Under the pieces are notes generated by a model. The model made no database searches, was not told where the DNA came from, and saw nothing but the letters and a program-made list of their open reading frames with translations. Of a DNA stretch of 64,000 nt, positions 18,481-29,717 are shown piece by piece. The stretch is taken from NCBI GenBank assembly GCA_910574455.1, contig CAJSYZ010000005.1:3720001-3784000 (forward strand), written 5' to 3'. This DNA comes from Trichaptum fuscoviolaceum. Lineage: Eukaryota > Basidiomycota > Agaricomycetes > Hymenochaetales > Trichaptaceae. Each line of letters starts with the position of its first letter. Position 1 is the first letter of the stretch. The position numbers and the translations under genes were made by a program.

Positions 18481-19640
18481 AGATTAACCTTCGCGAAGCC
18501 GCTGATCACGAAGATCGCGCGCAGTCGCAAAGGCTCTTCCACTGTGTTGGGGTGCATTTGGTAGAATGGATTCGAGTGAGTGTACATACCTTCTGTCTGC
18601 GCTTGAGTCGTTTAAAGAAAACAGCCTCTCCCGCAACAGCGATCCCTGCACAGCTCAATGTAAACTATCTGCACGCTCAATATTGGCAGCCAGATCGTCG
18701 GTCATCGTCCAGCACCCACCTACACGAGGAAACTGGTTTGAACAAGGAGCTCGTACGACAACCGCGATTGAACACACAAGACCGAGTGCTTGCGCGTGCT
18801 GTTGCCATTGCTAAAGAGCAGATGCCGAGGGGAAGCTGTGAGAGCGTGCAAGCTGTGGATGGAGGGGCACGCTGTTCGGAATCCGAACCGTTCGACATGC
18901 TCGCGATCGCGATCGTCCTGGTAGAGCAGTTGACCAGGTTTTTTGAATGAAGATTCTGGAGATGAAGGCGATTGTCGCTTCCGGCGCTGCGATTGTTGCG
19001 GCTTTGTGTTTGCAGCGACGCCCGCCATGAGGAGGTTGGACTTGCTTAGACTTGCTGCTGCTGTGCTTGGAGTTGGGAGAGCGGAGGAGCGATGGGATGG
19101 ACAGCACCCTGTGCTATCGTTGACGTCCTTGCAATGAAGATGAGGGTGAAGGTTGCGGCCACGTCGCACCTATAAATTGTGCAAGAGGATTTAGTCGCAT
19201 TTTAAGTGTAAATTTATGTGTTACGCACCTGCCACATTTATGGCCTTTCTGCTCCTCCATCGCAAGTGGGATTGCGTTGACATCCTTCCATCGTACATTA
19301 GACAAGAAAAAAGAAGAGAGGAAGGGAGAGACAAACGACGCAGAGGTCGTGAAAGTGGGAGAAAGGGACAAGCAACGCGCGCGCGTTCAGCCGTAGTAAG
19401 CGCCGGCGCTTACTTTCGCGCAGTGTCGCAATCTTTATTGAAAATTAATAACTACGTCATATCTCAAATAAAAAAGATTAACCTACTGGTAGACATAGAA
19501 GCTATTTTATTTCAAATTACCAGGGGCAGGGCCCTGGTATTGAAATTATCGCGGCATAATTGCGCCAGGAACTGAAACAGGCTGTATTACCCAATTTAGC
19601 CTGGTTCCTGACGCGGGAAGGATGCCGTTTGATGCCGGGA
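18481..19640. other. Right arm of TIR-1, no recognisable gene
   Basis: Short frames exist on both strands (18552-18950 plus, 132 codons; 18720-19169 minus, 149 codons), overlapping each other and resembling nothing I know. They may be remnants of a captured gene, but there is no motif to support that. Confidence 0.5.
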
Positions 19641-19773
19641 GGTGGCAACCCGGCATCAAGCTGCCGCAAAGCCAAAAACCACGGTTTTTGCTTATCGTCG
19701 ATAACTTGTAGAACGGCTTGCGATAAGTTATCGTTATATTCTAAGTATATTAGTTGGTACGGCTCACGACATC

Positions 19774-22486
19774 ACGGTCAAGAATCGATACCCGCTTCCC
19801 CTCACGATGGAACTCGTAGACGCGCTGCAAAAGGCGAAGGTTTTCACGACTCTAGATTTACGATGGGGCTACCACAATGTGCGACTGAAGCAAGGCGACG
19901 AGTGGAAGGCTGCATTTCGGACTCAGGCAGGACATTTCGAACCAACGGTGATGACATTCGGGCTCACGAATGCCCCAGCGACCTTCCAGCACATGATGAA
20001 CGATATCTTCAAAGACCTCATTGGAGTATACGTGATCATCTATCTTGACGACTTGCTAATCTTTTCCGAAGATGAATCGCAGCACGATGAACACGTACGG
20101 GAAGTCCTTAAACGGCTACGCGAAAACGACTTGTTCTGCAAACCCGAAAAGTGCAAATTCAAACAGACTTCCGTCGAGTATCTCGGGATGATTATTTCGC
20201 AGGGAAAGGTGGCGATGGATCCCGCCAAGGTACAGGCGGTCCTCGACTGGCCTACCCCGAAAAAGGTGAAAGACATTCAAGCCTTCCTAGGGTTCGCGAA
20301 TTTCTATCGACGCTTCATTCGGGATTTCTCGCACATCGTCAAACCGCTCACGACGCTGCTGAAGAAGGACGTTCGCTGGGCCTGGACGGAAAACCAGCAG
20401 TTCGCTTTCGACTATCTCAAGCGCATGTTCACGACCGCCCCCGTCCTGATGATGCCAGACATGTCGCGACAATTCATCGTGGAATGCGACGCCTCTGATT
20501 TCGCGACCGGCGCGGTCTTGTCCCAGGAAGGCGACGACGGGCTGATACATCCGGTCGCCTTTTTCTCGAAATCCCTCAACGATGCGGAACGCAACTACGA
20601 GATTTATGACAAGGAGCTACTCGCGATTATTAGAGCTCTTGACGAGTGGCGACATTATCTCGAAGGTGCGAGTCATAAACTCGATATCGTGTCTGACCAC
20701 AAGAATCTGCTATATTTCTCTGAATCCCGAACGCTGACGCGACGCCAAGCCCGGTGGAGTCTGTTCCTCACTCGCTTCGACTTTACGATTCGCCATCGCC
20801 CAGGGCGACTCGGGGGCAAACCCGACGCCATGTCACGACGCGTCGATCTTCAACCCGAAGGCGAAGACAACACGGGACGGACCCTCTTGACCCCCGAAAT
20901 GTTTCGACTAAAAGCAATTCGTCGGGGAATGACACAGGTACACGGGGATCAGGCCCTCCTACGACGCATTCGTAAGTCAGATCAGTATGAAGACGAACTG
21001 GTGGACGCAATCGAGTTGGTCAAGTCCAAGGCGCCTCGAGTCCTGACCAAGGAACTTGAGGACTGGAGCACCAAAGAAGGCCTCATCCTGTACCAGGGTA
21101 AGGTTTACGTCCCGAAAGACGAGACCATTCGCCGGGATGTGGTGAAGACTTACCACGACAGTCTCCCTGCCGGACATCCTGGACGTTGGAAAACGTTTGA
21201 GATGGTAAGCCGCAACTACTGGTGGCCCGGGATGTCTAACTTCGTAGAACAATACGTTTCGGGATGCGATACCTGCGCACGCACGAAGAACCGATCCCAA
21301 CGCCCGGTAGGACTCCTGCAACCGAACGAAATCCCGCAGGGCCCCTGGCAGGCGATTTCGTGCGATTTCATCACCCAGCTCCCCCGATCTGAGGATTACG
21401 ACGCAATTTTCGTGGTGGTCGACCGTCTCACCAAGCAAGCGCATTTTATCCCGACCACGTCTGACATTGATGCACCGGAAACTGCGGAACTATTCCTGCA
21501 GCACGTCTGGAAGCTGCACGGAACCCCCCGCCAGATCATATCCGACCGAGGACCACAGTTTGTCGCGCAGTTCATGAAAGCCCTTTTTTCCCGACTCGGT
21601 ATCAAGGGTACCACGTCGACTGCGTATCACCCGCAGACGGATGGGCAAACCGAAAGGGTAAACCAAGAGCTGGAACAATATTTACGGGCTTTCATAGATA
21701 CACGACAAGAAAACTGGGCCGGATTACTCCCAATGGCCGAATTCGCGCACAACACGAAAGCGCACGCGGCAACACGACAATCCCCGTTCGCGCTTGTCTA
21801 CGGCTACAATCCCGAATTCACGATTGCCCCGAGCGACGGCCTGTCCACGGTCCCCGCCGCGGACGCACGACTACAGGAGCTTCAGCAGGCACAGGAAGAG
21901 GCAAGAGCGGCTTTGGAGGTTGCGGCAGAGCGCATGAAGCAGCACTACGATCAGGCCAGGAACGAGGCCCCGCAGTACGCAGTCGGGGATAAAGTATGGC
22001 TTGAGGCGACGAACGTTCGGCGACCAGGAGCGCGCAAATTATTACCGAAACGACTAGGGCCGTATAAAGTGAAGGCAAAGCTAAGTGACCTCACCTACGA
22101 ACTCGAACTCCCCGCGTCGCTGAAGATTCATCCCGTATTTCACGTATCGCTGCTCTCGCCATACCACGAAGATGACATTCCCGGTCGAACGCAACCCCCG
22201 CCGCCCCCAGTCGAAGTAGAAGGAGATCTGGAGTACGAGGTGGAAGAGGTTCTGGATGCTAGACGGTTTAGACGGAAATTTGAATATTTGGTACGATGGA
22301 AGGGATATTCGAGCGCGGAAGATACATGGATTCCCGCAAAGGATATGGGTAATGCAAAGGCTAAAATTCGCAGTTTCTATCGAAAACACCCGGACGCCCC
22401 TCGAGAAGTCAACGCTATCGAGCTCTGTGACCTGAGCAAGATTCAAGCTTGGCGCCCCGGAGTTGCGCCTTTGGAGGGGGGTAATG
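19774..22486 (+). pseudogene. pol: Ty3/gypsy pol, part 2: RT, RNase H, integrase, chromodomain
   Basis: Pol resumes after TIR-1 with VKNRYPLPL. RT continues with FTTLDLRWGYH (motif A), FGLTNAPATFQ (motif B) and YLDD (20041-20052). RNase H follows with ECDASDFATGAVL and YDKELLAIIRAL. Integrase has an HHCC finger (H..H...CDTCARTK, about 21150-21290) and a DDE core: D in SCDFITQ, D in SDRGPQ and E in TERVNQE, the last two 35 residues apart. Near the end a chromodomain (about 22225-22400) reads YEVEEVLDARR...YLVRWKGYSSAEDTWIP, which may guide insertion to methylated-histone chromatin. The frame is uninterrupted. Its end is overwritten by the hAT element; without it the frame would run across the polypurine tract into the LTR. 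Confidence 0.93.
22473..22481 (+). promoter_or_regulatory. Polypurine tract of gypsy B
   Basis: GGAGGGGGG followed by TAA and, in the uninterrupted element, directly by the TG of the 3' LTR. It is the expected primer site for plus-strand DNA. The hAT insertion now separates it from its LTR by 2.2 kb. It lies inside the pol reading frame. Confidence 0.75.
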
Positions 22487-22517
22487 TAGAGCATGACACG
22501 GGTGCGTGTCACCCGTA

Positions 22518-22660
22518 GGTACCTGTAGGTACCTGCAGCAAAAACCTGCGGCTCCGGGTGCACCCGCATGCAGGTACCTGTTTCCCACGCTTACCTGCGG
22601 ATCCAGGTATGACTTTTCTTAAGCTCAGGTACCTGTGCAGGTACCTGCAGGTACCTGCAG
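22518..22660. repeat. Left subterminal GGTACC-rich repeats of the hAT element
   Basis: Six GGTACC hexamers, mostly within AGGTACCTG(C/T)AG, with interspersed CCTGCGG and GGGTGCACCCG. A matching but sparser set lies at 24540-24690. Short repeated motifs near the ends are typical transposase-binding arrays in hAT elements. Confidence 0.65.
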
Positions 22661-23124
22661 TGGCCGTAGGCCGCAGACATTGAGGAACGGTCAGGTTAGT
22701 TGCGTGACCGGAGTTCACACGCGATAATAACTTGTGTTAGTCGCGTCTTGTACACCGTGTGAAAATTTAGCTTTCTTTCCCCTACCACTACGTGCGACAG
22801 CGAGAGCGAGAACGAGGACGAGTCTGACGTCTGCGCTGTGTGCGCGTTCTGTAGGACTTGTTTCTTGCGGCTTTTTGTTTCTTGTCCTCGGGCTTTTGAA
22901 GACGGCGGCGCAAGACTTTTACGGACGTGCAAGAGTCCAGTTGTTTCTTGTCTTCGGGCTTTCGACTACGGCGGCGCGCAACATTCTTACGGACGGCGCA
23001 AGACTTTTACGGACGTGCAAGAGTCCAGTTTGTTTCTTGTCTTCGGACTTCTCACGAGCGACGATTGCGCTGCGCACGCAGAAGACATACTACGGACGGT
23101 TGACTGGAGTCTGCGCATAGGCGC

Positions 23125-23740
23125 GTGCTTCTGGTCGACTTAGTTCTTTCGACGGAACGACGGCCATCGATTCTCTGCGACGCGCGCGCGGACTATGCGC
23201 AGACTCTCGACTCCCTCCCTCTGGACCTCTCCCGCTTTGCCGACCTCCGCGAGCTCGACACCGTGCTCACGTCGACCGTTACCTCTCTAACCTCGAAAAT
23301 CTACAAACTGATTGAGCTCATTGAGACCCGCTCAGCTTCGACCGAGGAGAGACTGTGGCTGTTTGGAGAGATTGCGGATGAGGCGAGAAGGTGCGCCCAG
23401 GAGCGGAGGACAAGATATGTATTGCGATGACGGGCTGCAGACGAGCTTCGCGGGCAATCATCATTACCTCAATGACCTCGTCACCACCCTTCCCGAATTC
23501 CAGTCCCATCTGCTCGTCAAAAAGACGACGTGCCCACATGTAAGCGCAAGGCGTACTTGATGCCGACGAGCTATGAGACAGGGCGAAAGCGGCGTGCATA
23601 GAACAACAGCGCCAGCGCCAGTGGATGGCTCCGCGTGTCCGGTGAGAGGAGAGTCTTGCAGGAGGAAGATTTGGACTATGTTGAAGGAAAATCAATGAGA
23701 AAGGAGAAGACGGGTGACGGTGGTCAACAGTGAGCACAGG
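23125..23740 (+). pseudogene. Captured ING-family (inhibitor of growth) N-terminal domain, degenerate
   Basis: The frame from 23125 includes DYAQTLDSLPLDLSRFADL, RELDTVL, SKIYKLIELIE and EERLWLFGEIADEARR, the pattern of the N-terminal ING domain of chromatin readers that sit in histone acetylation and deacetylation complexes. A frameshift near 23395-23410 moves the match to the next frame: GGQD...NHHYLNDLVTTLPEFQSHLL, then KKTTCPHVSA, and after another shift LMPTSYETGRKRR. The C-terminal PHD finger of real ING proteins is absent. Broken by frameshifts and a stop, it cannot encode a protein. It lies inside a hAT-like element, so it was probably picked up from a host gene. Assignment is from memory of the family. 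Confidence 0.65.
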
Positions 23741-24535
23741 GTGGCCGTTGTCCAAAGAAGTACGTTCGCTAATTCATAGTTATTTTACACATCAACTCAC
23801 ATCCCGCCATCACCACCACTACACTTTCCCCCTTTGGCCGAAAACATCGCCCATAACTCGGGCTTGATTCAAGCCTTCACAAAACTAAGAACACCTTCGT
23901 CTTCGTCTTCCTGAGGGCTTTCCTATCGTCCAGCTTTCATTCGATTCGGCGCAAAACTCATCAATCGCCAGCACCATCTTTGGGACAGCCAGGGTAGCAG
24001 CAACAGATGATAGCTCGCCGCCTGCACACCCCATTTGGGCTGCACTTTCATCTGCTGCTTGCTCACCCTGGTGATTCCTGGGGCTTGCTCACACAAAGAA
24101 GCACTTGTCCAGGGAGGGTCCCCATGCCCAAGACCTGTAATATCTCACACACGTCGAACTCACCCCAGGGGATCCGTGTAAGTGAGCCTTCATCCACATG
24201 AAGGCTCATTGAGTTTGACGGCTCTCACTGTGTCTTATCCTTTACTGGATGTGGTTGGGTGTATGGTGGTTTGAACTGCTTGACTTCGCGCGAAAGCACA
24301 AAGCCAGGCAGCTATACTGTTAGCTCAACATCTGACTTCTATGCTGAGGCACAAGGAGTCCCTGTTGGTCGGGTGCGGCTGAGGCCATCATCCGGGCTGT
24401 TGAGCTTGTTTCATTCATGAGCTACATCTCCACGTCTGAGGACAGGAGTAACCCGTAAGGGCAAGTCAAGGCTGAGGCCATCGACTGGGCTATTGAGTGA
24501 ACAATATTGCACAGTATTCTCATGACCTACTGCAA
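23741..24535. other. Interior of hAT element without recognisable gene
   Basis: Contains a perfect 10-bp hairpin GAGCCTTCAT-CCAC-ATGAAGGCTC (about 24183-24206) and a degenerate direct repeat GCTGAGGCCATC...GGGCT(A/G)TTGAG at about 24377 and 24471. I see no convincing coding region. Confidence 0.5.
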
Positions 24536-24539
24536 ATAC

Positions 24540-24690
24540 CTGCGGGTGCTAACAGGTACCTGCAGGTATTGCAGGTAACGGGTGCGGGTGCACCTGGATC
24601 CGTTTCCCACGGATCCGGGTCGGATCCAGGTAGTGATTTTTTTGCCACAGGTACCTGTATTTGCGGATCACGGGTACCCACGGGTGCACC
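24540..24690. repeat. Right subterminal repeats of the hAT element
   Basis: Three GGTACC sites with CCTGCGGGTGC, GGTGCGGGTGCACC and repeated GGATCCG. They mirror the left array at 22518-22660. Confidence 0.6.
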
Positions 24691-24710
24691 CGTGTCATGC
24701 TCTAGGGTAA

Positions 24711-25529
24711 TGTCGAGATCCCGGGCTCCTTTTCTCATTTCCCGCACTTTCCCGCCAAGGATCCCGACATGAGCAGACAAACCCGCGGGGAGAATCCCGC
24801 CATTGGATTCCCCGCGCGAAACCTCATTCCCGAATCGCACGATCCCATGCTCACGTGACTTATCCCGCACCACCGTCCCGGCAACCATGCACGCATACAC
24901 ACACTCATTTTACGACGACCCGCCACGGCACACGTACATTCACTTATCAACATACGCTCATTAATCCGTTAGTACCTCAAGGTGACGACCTGCAACAGTC
25001 TGGCATACCTAGTCTGGCTAGTCGCGGCCCCGGACCGGACGCTGACGTCCACGGACAGGCCGTAGCCATCTGGAGAGACGGAATAGACATGCCTAGCAGT
25101 GCGGTCGTAGCATGTATCGTTTGTAGTAGATAGGTGCGCATTGCGCAAGGACACTTAGCGTAGATTAACTATACAGTCTTTACGAAGTAGATAAATAGCT
25201 GTAGGCATCGTAAGGAGCACCCCACTTTTGACCTCTTGTGGAGTGCTTCCTTAGGTGCGATCTCTCTCTTTTCTCCTGTGTAGTTAGTTGCGCAATACTT
25301 ACTTGTGGAGTGCTTCCTTAGGGATCCGCTTACTTGACGTTCAAAGCAGTGAAGAGTCCTAGCTGGCCTTGAGAATCCCGCGACGCGCCTGGATAGAATC
25401 CCGCGCGTTTCCCGCCTGAATTCCCACGCTCGTTCCCAGTCGCGAATCCAGATTCCCGAACGCGGGTTCTTGTCGCGAATTCCAGTTTCCCGAAACTGTT
25501 TCCCGCTACAACTCCCGACGGTCGTAACA
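24711..25529 (+). repeat. 3' LTR of gypsy B
   Basis: 819 bp, the same length as the 5' LTR, with four differences by direct reading. The TGA that would end the pol frame in the 5' LTR copy (12905-12907) is GGA here. It is followed by the target duplication GAAGC and LINE-d ORF1. Confidence 0.95.
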
Positions 25530-25534
25530 GAAGC

Positions 25535-25709
25535 TGTTCCAGCTGGCACTCCATGCTCCCATCCCCGTCTCTGCGCTAACTGTCAGGGCCCTCATAGATC
25601 CACATCTGTGAAGTGCCCTCAGAGGCGTAAGTATGCCCCTTCACCAAACGATGATGAGTCTGATTCAGACTCTGATTTGCCCGATGACACTATGGAGCAA
25701 GGAGAATGA
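25535..25709 (+). pseudogene. LINE-d ORF1, C-terminal remainder after gypsy B
   Basis: Last zinc knuckle (CANCQGPHRS) and acidic tail of ORF1, continuing the frame interrupted at 12810. It stops at TGA 25707-25709, overlapped by the ORF2 ATG at 25706. Confidence 0.85.
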
Positions 25710-28700
25710 TTGACACACTTCGTGTCCTTCAGTGGAATGCTGCCCACTCATTAGCAGCAATTCATTCTCTTTTTCCTCTTCTTGCTAACAATCCCCGTCC
25801 CCCACACCTTCTACTTATCCAGGAACCGCCCTGGTACAAGATTGGTACCCAACCCTCATTGACTAACCCAGATGGAGATGACGTCTTCAATGTCCCCTCT
25901 ATTCCAGGTTACGTCCCCTGCCTCCCACCGGCCACCCGTCCGCGAGTGGTTACTTACGTTTCACGGTCCCTTCCAACACACTCATGGTCTATCGTTGGTG
26001 CAGCGTCACATGGCACTGATGTCCTGACTATTGAGGTTCGCTCTACCCACACTGTCCGCCTCTGCAACTATTACGGCCAGCAGGCGCCAGGGAGGGTAGC
26101 CCCAACCCACACTTACCCAGGTGAGTCGTTTCTCTTCAGTCTCACCCCGGCAATAGCCGCTTCCCTAACGATCGCTGGCGACTTCAATCGCCGGCATCGT
26201 TCCTGGTCAGAGTTGCCATGTTCCAATGCCGAGTCAAACAGGGGGCAACCCTTGGATGACTTCTTCCGAGAGCATGGACATGAGCCTGCCCATCACCCAG
26301 ATGTGGACACTCGTCCGGGTAAAGATGGGCCGCGTTGTCCGATCGATATGGTCTGGACTGCGCCCAATATCCCATCAGAGCAGGTGATGGATACATTCAC
26401 CAGCTCCCACTCCGCTCTCTCAGATCACACCCTACTCACATGGGAGGTGCCAGTTGGACCATTCGTCCACCTTCCACGGCCCCCCAGACTGTCTAACGAT
26501 GACAGAGAGGCATGGTGTGCTACTGCCTTTCCCTTGCTGCACGAGGCGTTCGCGCTTCCTGCGTCAGACAAGGCTGAACTAGATGCTAAAGCCAAAGCCA
26601 TCCAATCTGCAATGGTGGCGGCGATGGAATCAATGACTAAACCCAGAAAGCGCTCCAAGACAGAGGTCCCCTGGTGGTCCCCTGAGTGCTCATCCTCACT
26701 CGCGGCAATTAAGGACGCCCCTACCGCCCGTTTGCGCGCCGCTGCTAAACGCGCCTTCAAAGCCACCACCAGAGCACAGCGCGTTGCGTGTTCTATGCAG
26801 AGCAGGTGAAAGACGCCAATTCCACCAACATCTGGAGCTGGGCCAAGCGTGGCCTCGGCATCCGCCCTACTCCTGTGCCTTCGCTGAGGAAACCAGACAG
26901 CACCTTCACCACTACTGAGCAGGAGAAAGCTGAGTTATTCCATTCTACCTACTTCCCTCCTCCCCCACCACTTCCAGCAGCGGGCTTACGCCCGCTGCCC
27001 CCACCTTCTGCAGCGGCGCCTCCCATACTCATGAAAGAGCTTATGGATGCCCTGGCCGGCACCTCCAACTTGTCTGCTCCTGGCCCCTCGGGCGTCGGAT
27101 ACCGTCCCCTCAAATGGGTGATTGGATCCTTCGCTAAGGAGGTGCTATCTTTGTTCAACGACTGTCTGCGCTTGGGCCACCACCCAGCGTGCTGGCGGAT
27201 AACGAAGGTAGTAATGCTCAGGAAGCCAAACAAGAAGGACCAATTCTCTCCTCGGTCTTACAGACCGATTACTCTTGAGGAGACCTTAGGGAAACTCCTT
27301 GAGAAGATTCTTGCTAACCGTCTCCAGTTTCTGGCTAACACTCAGAACAGGCTTCCCCCAAACCAGTATGGCGGTCGTCAAGGGCACTCCGTCTACGACG
27401 CCGCCCAACGCCTTTTACAGATTGTGGAGAAAGCCCAGTCAGAAGACAAAGTGTGTTCTGTCCTAGCGGTGGACATACAAGGCTTCTTTGACTCGGTCCA
27501 TCCACAACACCTCCACCACCGGCTCTTGGAGTTAGGTTGTTCGCCAGACATGGCGGACTGGTGCCTTTCTTTCATGACCGGGCGGGAGGCCTGCTATCTC
27601 TTTCAATGGCACCACACTCCCTAGTGTCCGTAAACCGGACTTTGGGACGCCTCAGGGCTCCCCAGTCTCACCCATTCTCTCCACTCTTTTTGCAGCTATT
27701 GCGATTCAGCGGTTCCACCACCCTGACTGCGAGCTCCTGGCATATGTCGACGACCACATGATTGCCATCACTGGCACATCAGCCACCGCCAACTGCAGGA
27801 ACTTAGTAGGCGCTTACCACCACCTCAACTCGAACTTCAACGACATCAATCTCAACATCGAGACCGCAAAGACCGAGCTCCTCCATTTCCACCCCCCTGG
27901 GCGTCGCCAAAGATATCGCGGCTGGGACTCCCGGGGCGTCCAACTCGACGAGGACACTCTCATTAAGCCCTCCATCCCACTTCGGTGGTTGGGGATCTGG
28001 TGGGATCCGGCCTTGTCTTTCAAACCCCATGTTGAGCGCATGCGCTCCAAGGGCCTCTCCACACTCGCTGCCATTCGCCTGCTCGCCAACACAGAGCGTG
28101 GCATGTCCGCCCTCAACCTTCGCCAGCTCTACTCAGCCTGCGTCAGAACAGTCCTCGCATGGGCTGCGCCGGTTTGGTACACTGGCACCCGCCAGAAGAC
28201 CCTTGTGGCTCGTCTACAGGGCGTCCAAAACACCGCTTGCAGGTGGATCCTTGGTGTTTACCGAGGCGCTTCACCGCTAAGCACCAATTATCTTTGCTCT
28301 ATGCCCCCGTTTCAGTTTTATTTCAATTATCTTAAAACTAATCATGCTCTTCGCCTTTGGCGCACTCCACATTCTGTAGGTAGACGTGCTATTCCTGCAG
28401 CACAAAAAACCACGCCTGTACTCTTCTTCGCTTGCCGACCGTGTCCCAATTGCCCAACAGGTCCCTGCGTACACACACTCTCCCTGGGAGGATCCACTTG
28501 CCTTTGCTGGAGGACGCCTCAAATTTGCCATCCCTGCCGGTCCCATTGACACTGACACTCGCCAGGCGTTTGTCGCATCTGCCAACTCTCTGTGCACCAC
28601 CACCTCCGTCCAGATCTTCACAGACGGCTCCAGACTCGAGCACAAGTCTGGCTCAGCAATTGTCGCTATGCGCGGTCACCATCGCTTGGGCTTCAGACAC

Positions 28701-29717
28701 TGCGCTTCCCCCAAAATCGCCACTGCCACTGACGCTGAGATCTTCTCCCTTGCGTCTGCTCCAGCTTGGGCCGCCTCTCACTTCGGCCGCCACCTCCTGG
28801 AAGTGGAGTCCATTGTCTTCCTGTCAGATTCGCTAACCGCCCTTCGCCTCGTCCGCGACTGGCCATCAGCACCTGGCGCCCACTTACTACTCGCTTGGAA
28901 AGCAGGCATCACCAACCTGCTGGACATTCACCCCAACCTCAAAATCGAGTTTCACTGGTGCCCGGGTCATTCAGGCGTCCCAGGAAATGAATGGGCTGAT
29001 GAAGAGGCAAAGAAAGCTACAGAATTGCCACCCTCATCTTCCCTTCCTTCGATATCCGCCCTCCGCGAGCAGAACACCTTCAACGCCCAGAAGCAATGGG
29101 AGGACCACCTCGCCCATGCCACTGCCTCCACTGCCGACAAGTACTTGGCAATCACAGGCCCACCAAAACGTCGTCCGCGCGCACTCATGGAGATGTCGGA
29201 CACCTACCCCCGCGCTGAGATTTCAGCAGTTGCTCAAGTCCTCTGCTGCGCTGGCCCCTTCGGGGCGTACTGGATGCGCATGAGCCCAGAATATAGGCGC
29301 AGAAACGGCCTGATCACCTACTGTCGTTGGCACAATCACCCCCCTTGGCCTGCCCAGACCGCCGCCCACATACTTGGTGGTTGCGAGACTTTCCGCCCTT
29401 GGATTGGTAAGGTCTGGCCCAAAGGCACCCCACTCCCAGCCCACCACACAGAGTGGGCAGACGAACCCCTTATCGACGTGATTCGCAAGTGGCTTAAGTT
29501 CACTAGGCATCTCGACCGCCCCACTCAGCGCACCTCAGCTGCCATCCGCCTTGCATTTGCGATGATGGAGCTAGATGGCCTCCCAACCGACCAGGACATG
29601 GACCTGACGACCCTTCGTGTGTACGTACGGCGCGCCCTTGGACCACGCACTCAGGACACGGACCCGGATCTTTATGATTTTAACGGTCACGTTTCAGACC
29701 CTCCTCTTGATCTTTGA
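25706..29717 (+). pseudogene. LINE-d ORF2: endonuclease, RT, RNase H, three frameshifts
   Basis: Near full-length ORF2 (about 1335 codons in the family). Endonuclease motifs: QWNAAHS, IQEPPWYK, GDFNRRHRSWS, PIDMVW and LSDHTLL. RT has VLAVDIQGFFD, GTPQGSPVSP and YVDD (near 27746). RNase H and the C-terminal domain follow. Disruptions: two extra bases in AGAGCACAGC (about 26773), the extra C in GGCCTGC (27590) shared with LINE-c, -i and -j, and an extra A in a run (about 28405). Confidence 0.9.

Larger units (their letters stand above)
15988..19765. mobile_element. TIR-1: 3.8-kb non-coding DNA transposon with long inverted ends
   Basis: The ends are inverted repeats: CACCAGTACCAACTA... at the left, and the complement of ...TTGGTACGGCTC at the right. 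They share TTATCGCA(A/G)GCCGTTCTACAAG and further sequence over roughly 90-130 bp. The host duplication is ACGACAT, or up to ACGACATCAC, depending on the unknown true end (15981-15990 and 19766-19775). I find no transposase. A related element, TIR-2, starts at 59904 with CACCAGTACCAGCTA. TSD length (7-10 bp) and ends do not let me name a superfamily. Confidence 0.85.
22487..24704. mobile_element. hAT-like non-autonomous transposon with captured gene fragment
   Basis: 2218 bp bounded by inverted ends TAGAGCATGACACGGGTGC (left) and its near-exact complement at 24686-24704, flanked by the 8-bp duplication GGGTAATG (22479-22486 and 24705-24712). An 8-bp TSD and TA(G) ends fit the hAT superfamily. 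No transposase frame exists. Both ends carry many GGTACC palindromes. The interior holds a decayed ING-family exon-like segment. It sits exactly between polypurine tract and 3' LTR of gypsy B, its right TSD overlapping the first two LTR bases. Confidence 0.85.
12811..25529 (+). mobile_element. Gypsy B: chromodomain Ty3/gypsy retrotransposon with two nested insertions
   Basis: Complete-bordered element: 5' LTR 12811-13629, self-complementary primer site, gag, pol, polypurine tract, 3' LTR 24711-25529, flanked by GAAGC duplications. The LTRs differ at four of 819 positions by my reading, so insertion was recent. Two later insertions break it: the TIR element inside RT (15988-19765) and a hAT-like element at the polypurine tract (22487-24704). 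Without them the element is about 6.7 kb. The C-terminal chromodomain places it among the chromoviruses. Confidence 0.95.

Noticed and set aside
18552..19169. Overlapping frames on both strands (132 and 149 codons) as a transposase or captured gene
   Set aside because: No recognisable motif; opposite-strand overlap suggests chance.
15988..19765. TIR-1 as a Helitron
   Set aside because: Clear terminal inverted repeats and a target duplication; no TC start, CTRR end or insertion between A and T.
22518..22660. GGTACC-rich repeats as a CRISPR-like or satellite array
   Set aside because: Irregular spacing, located next to hAT ends on both sides, so subterminal transposase-site repeats are a better explanation.
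24211..24415. Faint likeness of a frame in the hAT element to a copia RNase H (GGLNCLTSRES...SSTSDFYAEAQ)
   Set aside because: Too short and weak to support without a database search.
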